Positions 41,813 through 49,592 of a stretch of DNA of 64,000 bases are shown one piece after another. Under the pieces are notes generated by a model. That model saw only the letters and a list, made by a program, of their open reading frames with translations. It did not search any database and was not told the DNA's origin. Made by a program: the position numbers and the translations under genes. Position 1 is the first letter of the stretch. Each line of letters starts with the position of its first letter. The stretch is from an uncultured Dehalococcoidia bacterium (GTDB taxonomy: Bacteria > Chloroflexota > Dehalococcoidia > Lucifugimonadales > CAJWER01): the NCBI GenBank assembly GCA_958296115.1, contig OY282442.1:1807158-1871157 (forward strand), given 5' to 3'.

Positions 41813-43077
41813 TCCCAGGCGGCGTGCGGGTAGCGTCCTTCCATCAGGGGGACGTGCTCCTCGGTAAGCAGGGGCGGGCTGGCCGCGCCGGGGGCGGGCG
41901 CCAGGCTGCTTAGGTCGTCAACGCCCGTGCCCTTCTCCTGGACCAGGACATTGAAGCCGCCGAGTCCCGACGGGTCCACCAGCTGCCTCATCGCCATCAG
42001 GTTGGCGTGTCGCTCGGTCTGTCGGATAGGCGCGGTCCTGAGGGCCTGAATCCACCGCTCTATCCCCAGCATCCGCAGGTAGTCCGCCTGGGAGGCGAAG
42101 GCGACGGCGTTCAGTCCGGCTCGACGTCCTTGGTGGAGTATCTCCGAGAAGTCGGCGTGGCTGGTGATGTCCTGGCAGCCGACGCGCCGGTATGGGCTGG
42201 AACCCGGCGCGTGGCGGTAGTAGGTCTGCAGCGTGCCGCGAGGCCGCGTCTCGGAGTAGAGCTCGCGCTCCAGGCGGCCGTAGTCTATGGTTACCACGAA
42301 GCCGCGCTCCAGCGCCTCCGAGACCTCCGCCATCCAGGGGCCTATTTCCAGGTTGACCTCGCCGCGTCGGCCGTCGGGGAGCCGATGTGGCAGCCTGTCG
42401 AGGCGTTGGGCGAGGGCCGGGGTCGAGGGCTCGGCGGGCTCTTCGACCAGCTCGCCGCGCCTCTCCGTGACGTATATCTCGCGCGGCTTCCCGTCCCGCG
42501 TCACGAAGCGGTGTACGGGGAATGCGTCGACGAGCTCGTTGGATATGAAGCAGCCAGCGACCCGGCCGAGCGGCGCGCCCGCCGCGGCTATGCGGTGGAA
42601 GGGCGGCGCTTTGCCGCGACTTACGGGGCGCGATCTGTCGATGGCGATGTACCGCAGGGCGGCTGCGAAGTCGGGGCCGAGGCCGGCTGCCCGCGCCGAG
42701 ACGTCCGCCGCCAGCCGTCCGCTCCCCGCGCCCATCTCCACCGCGTGGAACACGGCCGGCCGGCCGAGGATTTCCCACATGCGCCGAAGCTGGGCGGCTA
42801 TGAGAGCGCCGAAGGCTGGGTGCGCCGACGGGCTGGTGAAGTAGTCGCCGTCAGCGCCGACTGCGCCGCCCCTGGAGTAGTACCCGCCGGCGGGGTGGTA
42901 GAGGGCAAGCTGCATGAACTCGGCAAACGCAATCCTGCCGTGGCGGGCTATTCGCGCCCTTATCTCCAGCTCGGCGGCGGAAGCGGAAGAGCCGCCATTC
43001 TCATGCATGGGGGCGTCGGCCTGCCGCAACCCTGTCCGCCCCTGCGGGGGCCGGATACGCTCGTCGGCCCCTTTCAT
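41803..43077 (-). CDS. SAM-dependent methyltransferase, MidA/NDUFAF7 family (DUF185)
   Basis: 424 residues. Family motifs: RIARHGRIAFAEFMQLALYHPAGGYYSRG, GADGDYFTSPSAHPAFGALIAAQLRRMWE and the SAM-binding VEMGAGSGRLAADVSARA, with SNELVDAFPVHRF later. Mitochondrial MidA homologues methylate an arginine of a complex I subunit; the bacterial target is less clear. The ATG at 43077 (minus strand) has AGGA 7 nt upstream. The final two codons and stop come from the repeat element described separately, so the native C-terminus may have been replaced. Confidence 0.88.
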   Translation of the reverse strand: MKGADERIRPPQGRTGLRQADAPMHENGGSSASAAELEIRARIARHGRIAFAEFMQLALYHPAGGYYSRGGAVGADGDYFTSPSAHPAFGALIAAQLRRMWEILGRPAVFHAVEMGAGSGRLAADVSARAAGLGPDFAAALRYIAIDRSRPVSRGKAPPFHRIAAAGAPLGRVAGCFISNELVDAFPVHRFVTRDGKPREIYVTERRGELVEEPAEPSTPALAQRLDRLPHRLPDGRRGEVNLEIGPWMAEVSEALERGFVVTIDYGRLERELYSETRPRGTLQTYYRHAPGSSPYRRVGCQDITSHADFSEILHQGRRAGLNAVAFASQADYLRMLGIERWIQALRTAPIRQTERHANLMAMRQLVDPSGLGGFNVLVQEKGTGVDDLSSLAPAPGAASPPLLTEEHVPLMEGRYPHAAWELG

Positions 43078-43099
43078 GGTGTTTCCTGCAAGTAGGCTG

Positions 43100-43291
43100 C
43101 TATCGCCGCGCTTGCTTCGCCTTTCGGGCGTGGGCGCCTGACCTGTCCCAACCGGAGATGGGTATGGAGTTCTTGAACTCGCTCTTTTCGCCGCACATCA
43201 TGCATATCCCTCGGCTGGTGGGGCCGTTGGGGCTATCGATAAGCCACTGGTGCTGGCAATCGGATTCAATCTCCTGGTTGTTGGTCACCAT
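43100..43291 (-). CDS. Small zinc-ribbon-like protein
   Basis: 63 residues with the pattern Cys-His-x-Trp at the start of the core and Cys-x2-Cys at its end (CQHQWLIDSPNGPTSRGICMMCGEKSEFKN), resembling a small treble-clef or zinc ribbon domain. GAGGG lies 4 nt upstream of the ATG. C-terminus is basic (HARKAKQARR). Related short proteins occur next to unrelated genes in Chloroflexota; function unknown. It lies 22 nt upstream of MidA on the same strand, so co-transcription is likely. Confidence 0.7.
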   Translation of the reverse strand: MVTNNQEIESDCQHQWLIDSPNGPTSRGICMMCGEKSEFKNSIPISGWDRSGAHARKAKQARR

Positions 43292-43336
43292 GCATCCCTC
43301 TCTAGCCGGGTGTCCCAGTACTTCTTCAACGTAGTC

Positions 43337-43401
43337 TTGGCGTCTTGAATCACACCCTCACCCTAGCCCTCTCCCATCAAGGGAGAGAGGATAGGCGGGA
43401 C
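43337..43401 (-). repeat. Dispersed palindromic repeat R1
   Basis: Reverse copy: TTGGCGTCTTGAATCAC, ACCCTCACCCTAGCCC, CTCTCCCATCAAGGGAGAG and GGATAGGCGGG. It is between two minus-strand genes, after citrate synthase. Confidence 0.85.
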
Positions 43402-43431
43402 AGAGCGCCAGGTCGAGCTCCAAGCTTGTTG

Positions 43432-44583
43432 TCATTGCCGTTCGTCTATGTGTACGTAATCGAGGTCCGTCGGGCCGGAGTAGTAGAGTCTTGGGCGAAG
43501 AATGTCTCTGGATGCGTACTGCTCGAGCAGGTGGAGCGTCCATCCCGGCGCCCGGCCAATTGCGAACATCGGCACGAACAGGTCCTCGGGGATGTCGAGG
43601 AGGGAGTAGATGGCTCCCGACCAGAGGTCAACGTTCGGTTTCTTGCCGAGCCTTGCCCTCCGCCGCATGGCGTTGCTGTTCGCCACCGCCTCGATGATAG
43701 CGAACCACTTTGGCTGGCCCTTCCTCTCGCCGAGCGTCTTGGCGTCAGCTCTCAGGTGGACGGCGCGGGGGTCAAGGTCTTGGTAGACCGGATGGCCGAA
43801 TCCGGGTATTCTGCCCCTGTTGCCTATGACGGCCTCGACGTATGCCTCGGCGTTCTCCTCGCGGCCGATCTCTTGGGCCATCTGGATGACGGCCTCGGCG
43901 GCTCCGCCGTGCTTTGGTCCCTTCAGGACGGCGACCGCGGCGGTCATGGCCGCGTAGAAGTCCGCGCCCGTAGATGCGGCCACGCGGGCGGCGAATGTGG
44001 ATGCGTTGCTGCCGTGCTCCGCGTGGAGGACGAAGTCCTTGTCGATGAGCCGGGCGTCCTGCGGGTCCGGGCGTTCTCCGAACATCAGGTGAAGGAAGTT
44101 CGGCGCATGGGCGAGCCGGCTGTCGGGTTCCACCGGCTGCTTGCCGTTCCTGATTCGGTAGTGCGCCGCAACCATCGCCGGCATCGCGGCGCACATGCGG
44201 ATGCCCTTGTCTAGGACTCCCTCGCGGGACGTGTCATTCACGTTGTCGTCGGTGACGCTCATGGCCGAGACGGCTGCGCGGAGCGAGTCCATCGGGTGGG
44301 CGTCCTTGTAGGCGGCGATGGTGTCTAGGACTGGCTGCGGCAAGTCCCGGCTGGCCTTGAGCCTGGAGTCGAGTGCGTCAAGCTGGGGACGTGTGGGGAG
44401 GGAGCCGTAGAGGAGGAGGTAGGTCGTCTCTTCGAATGTCGAGTAGCGTGCGAGGTCGTCGATATTGTAGCCGCGGTAGAGGAGCTTGCCGGGCTTCGGG
44501 ACTATGAGGCTCGTCTCGGTCCTGTCGTAGTAACCGTTCTTGAGGCCCTTGTTGAGCTCTACCTTCTTCTCTTCGGCCGCCAT
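43432..44583 (-). CDS. gltA: Citrate synthase
   Basis: 383 residues. Motifs include LLYRGYNIDDLARYSTFEETTYLLLYGSLP at the N-terminus, the active-site AEHGSNASTFAARVAASTGADFYAAMTAAVAVLKGPKHGG, and PGFGHPVYQDLDPRA. Catalytic His and Asp positions of the type I/II enzyme family fit these segments. Condenses acetyl-CoA and oxaloacetate; some close relatives act as 2-methylcitrate synthases, which sequence reading alone cannot exclude. AGGAGG precedes the ATG, and a good promoter is at 44710-44739. Confidence 0.93.
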   Translation of the reverse strand: MAAEEKKVELNKGLKNGYYDRTETSLIVPKPGKLLYRGYNIDDLARYSTFEETTYLLLYGSLPTRPQLDALDSRLKASRDLPQPVLDTIAAYKDAHPMDSLRAAVSAMSVTDDNVNDTSREGVLDKGIRMCAAMPAMVAAHYRIRNGKQPVEPDSRLAHAPNFLHLMFGERPDPQDARLIDKDFVLHAEHGSNASTFAARVAASTGADFYAAMTAAVAVLKGPKHGGAAEAVIQMAQEIGREENAEAYVEAVIGNRGRIPGFGHPVYQDLDPRAVHLRADAKTLGERKGQPKWFAIIEAVANSNAMRRRARLGKKPNVDLWSGAIYSLLDIPEDLFVPMFAIGRAPGWTLHLLEQYASRDILRPRLYYSGPTDLDYVHIDERQ

Positions 44584-44709
44584 CTCAACCAGCCTCCTGA
44601 CACATCACAGGGTCAAGTCTTAATGGGCAGGGCGACCAGAGAAGGCAACTGCTCACCAGCCAGAATACCACCCTCCGGCGACGTGAGCGGGGGCGCCCGG
44701 ACATTCAAG

Positions 44710-44739
44710 ATTCTAGCATTTCGGGCGCGCGAGTGTCAA
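44710..44739 (-). promoter_or_regulatory. sigma70-type promoter for citrate synthase
   Basis: Minus-strand TTGACA (44739-44734) and TAGAAT (44715-44710) with an 18-nt spacer, about 127 nt upstream of the start codon. Confidence 0.65.
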
Positions 44740-45912
44740 CACGCTGTTCAGGCGCGAGCAGGTGTGAGCCTGTTTCGTCTTGGTGGGCGCTCCGTCGAGG
44801 GGGAGGCGTCTGAATCAGGATTTGCGGGATTGGGGGAAGGGCAGGCGGGACGCCTGCGGTCCGGGGATAGGGGACGCGCTGAATTGCCTTCACCCTGGGT
44901 CTCTCCCCGTGAGGGGAGGGGTGATGAAGGCTGGCGCCTCTTGGCGCCTTCGTCTATGTTCGTTTCGTCTCGGTCGGCTCCTTTGCGGGCTTATCACCCT
45001 CACCCTAGCCCTCTCCCATCGAGGGAGAGGGGACGGGGCGGGGAATCGCCCTTGTCTCCTAGCCCTTTCCCTTTGGGGGAGGGGCGCAGGGCGGGGCATT
45101 TGCCCTTATCCTGGCCCTTTCCCCCGTTAGGGAGAGGGTACTTGGCGGGTCTTGCGACCCGCGTCCTGTCTACTCCTGGTTCCCCCGCTCTCGCGGGAGA
45201 TGAGTTTGCCTTGCAAGGCAGTGACTCCGGTACTTGCTTCGAGGATGCCGACGTCGATCGCCCGCCGACATTGGGGATGCAGCCCCTCCTCTAACTTTCC
45301 CGGACGGCTGACGGGCCCTTGCGGGACCGCCTGCGTTTCGCGCTTCGTCCTTCCACCCGCCAAGGCGTCGGGCTGCGCTGGCTACGGTCCTCCCGGTCGT
45401 CCGAGAGTCCGCACCTGGAACGGGGGAGGCACATTTGGCACTGCGTCCTCCTGGCGAGACGCCGAAACACAGAGCGGCCTTCTCATACCGCGGGGGCCCC
45501 GTCCCAACAACAGCGGCGGCATGAATGCCCACAAGTTTTGGCAGAGGTGGCTCTGTGCCCGTTTGGAGTACGTCCCTTCGGGCCGTCTATCAGAATAGCA
45601 CTGCTGTTCTCGGTGTGTCAAGGGGTGGATTGGGGCAATTTGGGGGGAATTTTGGGGAGCTTGTCACCCTCACCCTAGCCCTCTCCCATCAAGGGAGAGG
45701 GGACAGGACGGGGAGAGAGAGGGGACAAGATGGGAGTGCAGGGGTGACGGCTGGGGTCCTTTTGGGGCGAGGCCGGGGAGTCACCCTCACCCTAGCCCTC
45801 TCCCGTCGAGGGAGAGGGGATGAGGCGGGGATGGAGAGGTATACTGATCCATGTCTTATACTCATTTAGATGCGATTGCCTTTGAGGTTGGCGTGTGGGC
45901 TGACGCGCGGCT
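44740..45912. repeat. Gene-free repeat array between citrate synthase and the SelA-like gene
   Basis: No credible gene is seen in this stretch of about 1.2 kb. It contains an inverted R3 element (44799-44864), an R1-like hairpin (44889-44930), R1 copies at about 44992-45046, 45056-45097, 45108-45150, 45662-45711 and 45780-45830, and an R2 palindrome (45174-45201). The part 45210-45600 has no repeat I recognise and no strong coding signal. Confidence 0.75.
45174..45201. repeat. Palindromic repeat R2
   Basis: GGTTCCCCCGCTCTCGCGGGAGATGA has the CCCGC/GCGGG stem of family R2, as inside lysS. It lies in the repeat array. Confidence 0.6.
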
Positions 45913-45921
45913 TGGTATAAT
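45913..45921 (+). promoter_or_regulatory. Extended -10 promoter of the SelA-like gene
   Basis: TGG TATAAT is a perfect extended -10, 48 nt upstream of ATG 45970. No good -35. It is the same type of signal as at 26785 and 40234. Confidence 0.6.
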
Positions 45922-45969
45922 TCACCGTAGCAACGCCAATGTATGGGCGTGTGCGCCAGGTGATGGAGC

Positions 45970-47106
45970 ATGACTGAAGACTCGGCGGAAGTCTATCGCG
46001 CCTTGGGCGTCCGTCCCGCGCTCAACGTTTCCGGGACGACGACGGCCTACGGAGGCACGAAGCTTCGGCCCGAGGCGATGGAGGCGATGAACAGGGCCGC
46101 CGGGACGCTGGTGGACATCCACGAGCTCAACGCGAGGGCGGGCGAGGCCATCGCCGAGGTAGTGGGCGCGGAGGCGGCCTTCGTGTCGAGCGGGGCGGCC
46201 GGCGGGCTCGTCCTCCAGGCGGCGGCTGTCATGGCGGGGAAGGACCCGGCGAAGATGGCGCATCTTCCCAACACTGCCGGCATGAGGGACGAGATCATCA
46301 TCCAGAACTGCCAGCGCTTCGCGTACGACCAGGCATACCGCGCCGCCGGAGCGAAGCTCGTTGGCATAGGCGAAGGGCGCCGCTGCCACCTATGGCAGCT
46401 GGAAGCCGCCTATACCGAGCGCACCGCCGCAGTTGCATATCTCATATCCCCATTCTACTCGCGCCGCGCCCTCACCTTGGCGGAGGTGGTCGAGAGCGCG
46501 CACGCCCGGGATATTCCCGTCATCGTCGACGCGGCCTCGACGCTGCCGCCCCGGGCCAACCTGAGGTCGGCTCTCGACCAGGGCGCGGACATGGTGATAC
46601 TGAGCGGGGGCAAAGGGGTGCGCGGCCCGCAGGGCGCTGGCATGTTGCTGGGCCGCAAGGATCTGATAGAAGCCGCCGCGGCCAACGCGAGCCCCAACCA
46701 GTTCCTGGGAAGGGGCATGAAGGTCGCGAAGGAGGAGATAGTCGGCCTGGTTGCCGCCCTCCGGATATTCGTCGGCGAGGACGAGGAGGCCGAGACTCGC
46801 CGCTACCGCGAGATGTGCCAGCGGGTGGTTGACGCGCTGATAGAGGTCCCCGGCGTGGAGGCCGGCGTCAGGCACGACCGTATAGACTACCTGATACCGA
46901 CGGCGACGCTCCGGTTCACGCCCGAATGGGACGGCCCGCCCCCAGGCGAGATATTCGACGCGATGGCCGGGGGAGATCCCCGGATATACTTGCATACCCT
47001 GGGCAACCCCGACGAGCTTGGGGTTGACCCGATGAACGTGGACGACGACGAGCTCGATCTGGTCATACGACGCCTCGCAGAGGCGCTCACGGGTTTGCAC
47101 GCCTAG
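45970..47106 (+). CDS. SelA-like fold-type I PLP-dependent enzyme (DgaE/SelA superfamily)
   Basis: 378 residues. The SelA-like layout is clear: ALNVSGTTTAYGGTKLRPEAMEAMN near the N-terminus, a glycine-rich FVSSGAAGGLVLQAAAV, PVIVDAASTLPP (PLP Asp), and ILSGGKGVRGPQGAGMLLGRKDLI with the Schiff-base Lys. True SelA is longer and has SGDKLLGGPQAG-type motif, so this looks more like the D-glucosaminate-6-phosphate ammonia-lyase (DgaE)-type group. It is nonetheless near two predicted selenoprotein genes. Cytoplasmic; substrate unknown. The FNT channel gene follows closely. Confidence 0.78.
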   Translation: MTEDSAEVYRALGVRPALNVSGTTTAYGGTKLRPEAMEAMNRAAGTLVDIHELNARAGEAIAEVVGAEAAFVSSGAAGGLVLQAAAVMAGKDPAKMAHLPNTAGMRDEIIIQNCQRFAYDQAYRAAGAKLVGIGEGRRCHLWQLEAAYTERTAAVAYLISPFYSRRALTLAEVVESAHARDIPVIVDAASTLPPRANLRSALDQGADMVILSGGKGVRGPQGAGMLLGRKDLIEAAAANASPNQFLGRGMKVAKEEIVGLVAALRIFVGEDEEAETRRYREMCQRVVDALIEVPGVEAGVRHDRIDYLIPTATLRFTPEWDGPPPGEIFDAMAGGDPRIYLHTLGNPDELGVDPMNVDDDELDLVIRRLAEALTGLHA

Positions 47107-47127
47107 TAACGAGAAGGGATGGCGCAT

Positions 47128-47961
47128 ATGACTACAATCGACAACTATACCCCCGCGAAGATAGCGCAGCTCGTAGAGTCCAAGAGCGCCGACAAGGTGA
47201 CTTTGCCCATCTCCACCACACTTGGCTTGGCGGCGCTGGCAGGCGCGTTCATTGCATTTGGGGGAGTATTCGCCACTGTCATCGCAACCCAATCCGGGCT
47301 CGGCTTCGGGACGACCAGGCTGCTCATGGGAGTCGGCTTCTCCTTGGGCCTGGTCATGGTCGTGATAGGAGGAGCGGAGTTGTTCACGGGCAACAACCTC
47401 ATGGTGATAAGCCTGGCAACGCGCCGCATCACCGTCTTCCAGCTGCTCCGCAATTGGGGCATCGTCTACTTCGGCAACCTCGCTGGGGCGCTTGTGATCG
47501 TGACACTGGCGTTCATGTCCGGATGGTGGGAGCAGGGAGAGATAGGAGCCACCGCGCTCGCCACAGCCAACAACAAGGTCAACCTCTCCCCAGTCTCCAT
47601 CTTCTTCAGCGGCATCCTCGCCAACACGCTCGTCTGCTTGGCGATTTGGATGTCGGCCAGCGGCCGCTCCGTCATCGGCAAGGTGGCGGCGATAGTCTTC
47701 CCCATATCGGCGTTCGTTGCCGCAGGGTTCGAGCACAGCATCGCCAACATGTACTTCCTGCCCATTGGCCTGCTCCTGGCCGGCTACCCCGAAGTGGTGC
47801 AGGCCGCTGGGCTGGCTGGCGAGACTTCGCGGATGACCATTCCCTGGGCAGCCCACAACCTGTTGTGGACCACGCTTGGGAACATCGTGGGCGGAGTCTT
47901 CTTCGTGGGGTTGACTTACTGGTTCGTGTACCTCAGGAGCGATCCGAACCGCGAGCCCTGA
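47128..47961 (+). CDS. Formate/nitrite transporter family channel (FNT)
   Basis: 277 residues from ATG 47128; ATG 47119 is an alternative, but GAAGGG at 47111-47116 is better spaced for 47128. About six membrane helices with FNT-type features: LAALAGAFIAFGGVFATVIAT, GGAELFTGNNLMVISLATRR (a conserved filter region) and GFEHSIANMYFLPIGLLLAG. Moves formate, nitrite or a similar small anion across the inner membrane. It begins about 20 nt after the SelA-like gene and is probably co-transcribed with it. Confidence 0.9.
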   Translation: MTTIDNYTPAKIAQLVESKSADKVTLPISTTLGLAALAGAFIAFGGVFATVIATQSGLGFGTTRLLMGVGFSLGLVMVVIGGAELFTGNNLMVISLATRRITVFQLLRNWGIVYFGNLAGALVIVTLAFMSGWWEQGEIGATALATANNKVNLSPVSIFFSGILANTLVCLAIWMSASGRSVIGKVAAIVFPISAFVAAGFEHSIANMYFLPIGLLLAGYPEVVQAAGLAGETSRMTIPWAAHNLLWTTLGNIVGGVFFVGLTYWFVYLRSDPNREP

Positions 47962-47997
47962 CGCAGCCACATGACGCTCACGCTGATCGAGCCCCTT

Positions 47998-49578
47998 ATG
48001 CCCTCCCGCGCAGCGGCCCTGTGCGTTGCCGCGCTCATGGCAATGGCGGCGGCGTGCGGCGGCCCGGGAACCGCCGAGGATCCCACGCCCGCCGCTGCTC
48101 CAACCATCGCCCAGCCCCCCAGCATTCCCGTCAAGCTGGCCGAGATAGTAACGCCCACCCCTCCTCCGGCCACGCCAACGCCGCGGTCCCAGCCGGAGGT
48201 CGAGGCCACCCCGGTCGCGGGGTACAAGCCGGATGCGAACATGTACCGCTTCTTCTCCAGGCCGGGCCATCCGGTGAAGGTCGCGCTGGAGGGCCTCGAC
48301 AGGGCGCGGGCCAACAAGGACTCGACGCAGGTCCCCATAATCCTGGAGGTGATGCGCTTCTTCCCCTCGGACGCATTCCAGCAGGAAGCCCAAGAGACCT
48401 TGACGCTCCTCACGGGCCAGCCCCCCGAAGGTCAAGAGTGGGGATGGGACGAGTGGATGAGCTGGGTGTGGGCCAACTCCGCCGACTATCCCGTACCCGA
48501 TGGCTACGCGACCTGGAAGAGCGTGTTCCTGAGCGGCGGCATTGACATGCGCTACCGCGAGTTCCTGCCCCCGGACGGCAAGGTTGCCCCGGACATAGAC
48601 TTGACAGAGCTGATATGGGGCGGGATCGCGCCGGACCAGGTACCGCCGCTGGTCGATCCGGACGTGGTTACGGTTGAGGAGGCCGATTATCTTCTACCGG
48701 ATGACAGGGTCTTCGGGGTTTCTATCGGCGGCGAGCACAGGGCCTACCCGCTGCGGATCACCAACGTTCACGAGATAGTGAACGACGAGCTCGGCGGAGA
48801 GCCGATAGCGCTGACGCACTGCGTCCTGTGCGGCTCCGGCGTGGTGTACCGGGCCGAGCTTGGCGGAGAGCGGACGCGGTTCGGCACGTCCGGCCTCATC
48901 TACCGCAGCAATCCCGTCATATACGACCTGGAGAACAGGACGCTGTGGCTCCAGCTCACCGGCAGGCCCGTCGCGGGACCAGCCGCGGACACCGGCGGCG
49001 GCCTCGAGCCTGTGCCATCCGTCCTGACCACTTGGGAGGAGTGGAGCGCGCTGCATCCCGACACTACGGCGCTCTCGATACTCAACGAGATATATCCTCC
49101 AACCGCCTACGGGCCGGAGCTCGCGCCGGGCTCGCCCCTGGAGACCTACCTGTCCACGGACGAGACCGTGTTCCCGGTCTGGCTGCGAAGCGATGCGCTG
49201 GCGCCCAAGGACAGAGCGCTAGGCGTCAGGGTCGGGGATGACGCGAAGGCGTATCCCGTAGAGGCGCTCCAGGCAGCCAGGGCTCTGAACGACGAGGTAG
49301 GCGGGACCCGCATCGTCATCGTAGCTTCACCGAATACGGAGGCCGCCAGGGTCTATGAGCGCGGGGACGTCGAGCTGTCGCTGCCTGATGACGACGGCGG
49401 GAGCGCGGCGCCGGCAGAGCTCGTGGACTCCGGCGGCGGCGCGTGGCAGGTTACGGAAGAGGCGCTCGTCAGCAGGGACGATCCCGGACGGAGGCTTGCG
49501 CGGCTGCCGGCGCAGATTGCGCTCTGGTTCTCGTGGCACGCGTTCTTTCCGGAGACAGAATTGGGCACCGCCGAGTAG
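47998..49578 (+). CDS. DUF3179-domain lipoprotein, Cys form
   Basis: 526 residues from ATG 47998, preferred because it gives a compact lipoprotein signal (MPSRAAALCVAALMAMAAAC, Cys near residue 20); ATG 47971 is also possible. A Pro/Thr-rich linker follows, then a helical domain and the DUF3179 domain. The latter has DDRVFGVSIGGEHRAYPLRITNVHEIVNDELGGEPIALTHCVLCGSGVVY with a CxxC (Cys275/Cys278), then RFGTSGLIYRSNPVIYD and TTWEEWSALHPDT. Predicted to be anchored outside the membrane. The function of DUF3179 is unknown; the CxxC suggests a redox or metal role. It is a paralogue of the next gene, which has TGA at the first Cys. Confidence 0.83.
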   Translation: MPSRAAALCVAALMAMAAACGGPGTAEDPTPAAAPTIAQPPSIPVKLAEIVTPTPPPATPTPRSQPEVEATPVAGYKPDANMYRFFSRPGHPVKVALEGLDRARANKDSTQVPIILEVMRFFPSDAFQQEAQETLTLLTGQPPEGQEWGWDEWMSWVWANSADYPVPDGYATWKSVFLSGGIDMRYREFLPPDGKVAPDIDLTELIWGGIAPDQVPPLVDPDVVTVEEADYLLPDDRVFGVSIGGEHRAYPLRITNVHEIVNDELGGEPIALTHCVLCGSGVVYRAELGGERTRFGTSGLIYRSNPVIYDLENRTLWLQLTGRPVAGPAADTGGGLEPVPSVLTTWEEWSALHPDTTALSILNEIYPPTAYGPELAPGSPLETYLSTDETVFPVWLRSDALAPKDRALGVRVGDDAKAYPVEALQAARALNDEVGGTRIVIVASPNTEAARVYERGDVELSLPDDDGGSAAPAELVDSGGGAWQVTEEALVSRDDPGRRLARLPAQIALWFSWHAFFPETELGTAE

Positions 49579-49592
49579 TGTAGAATGGGCTT

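Noticed and set aside
42007-43095. 362-codon plus-strand open frame
   Set aside because: It is antisense to the MidA-family gene, whose motifs are clear. Its translation has no family features.
45970-47106. True selenocysteine synthase SelA
   Set aside because: The protein is shorter than SelA and has SGGKGVRGPQG in place of the SelA-type active-site segment; it fits the DgaE-like group better. It is kept as SelA-like only.
46390-48435. 681-codon minus-strand open frame
   Set aside because: It lies antisense to the SelA-like, FNT and DUF3179 genes, has low-complexity Gly/Arg/His-rich content and no family motif. It is a GC-rich shadow frame.
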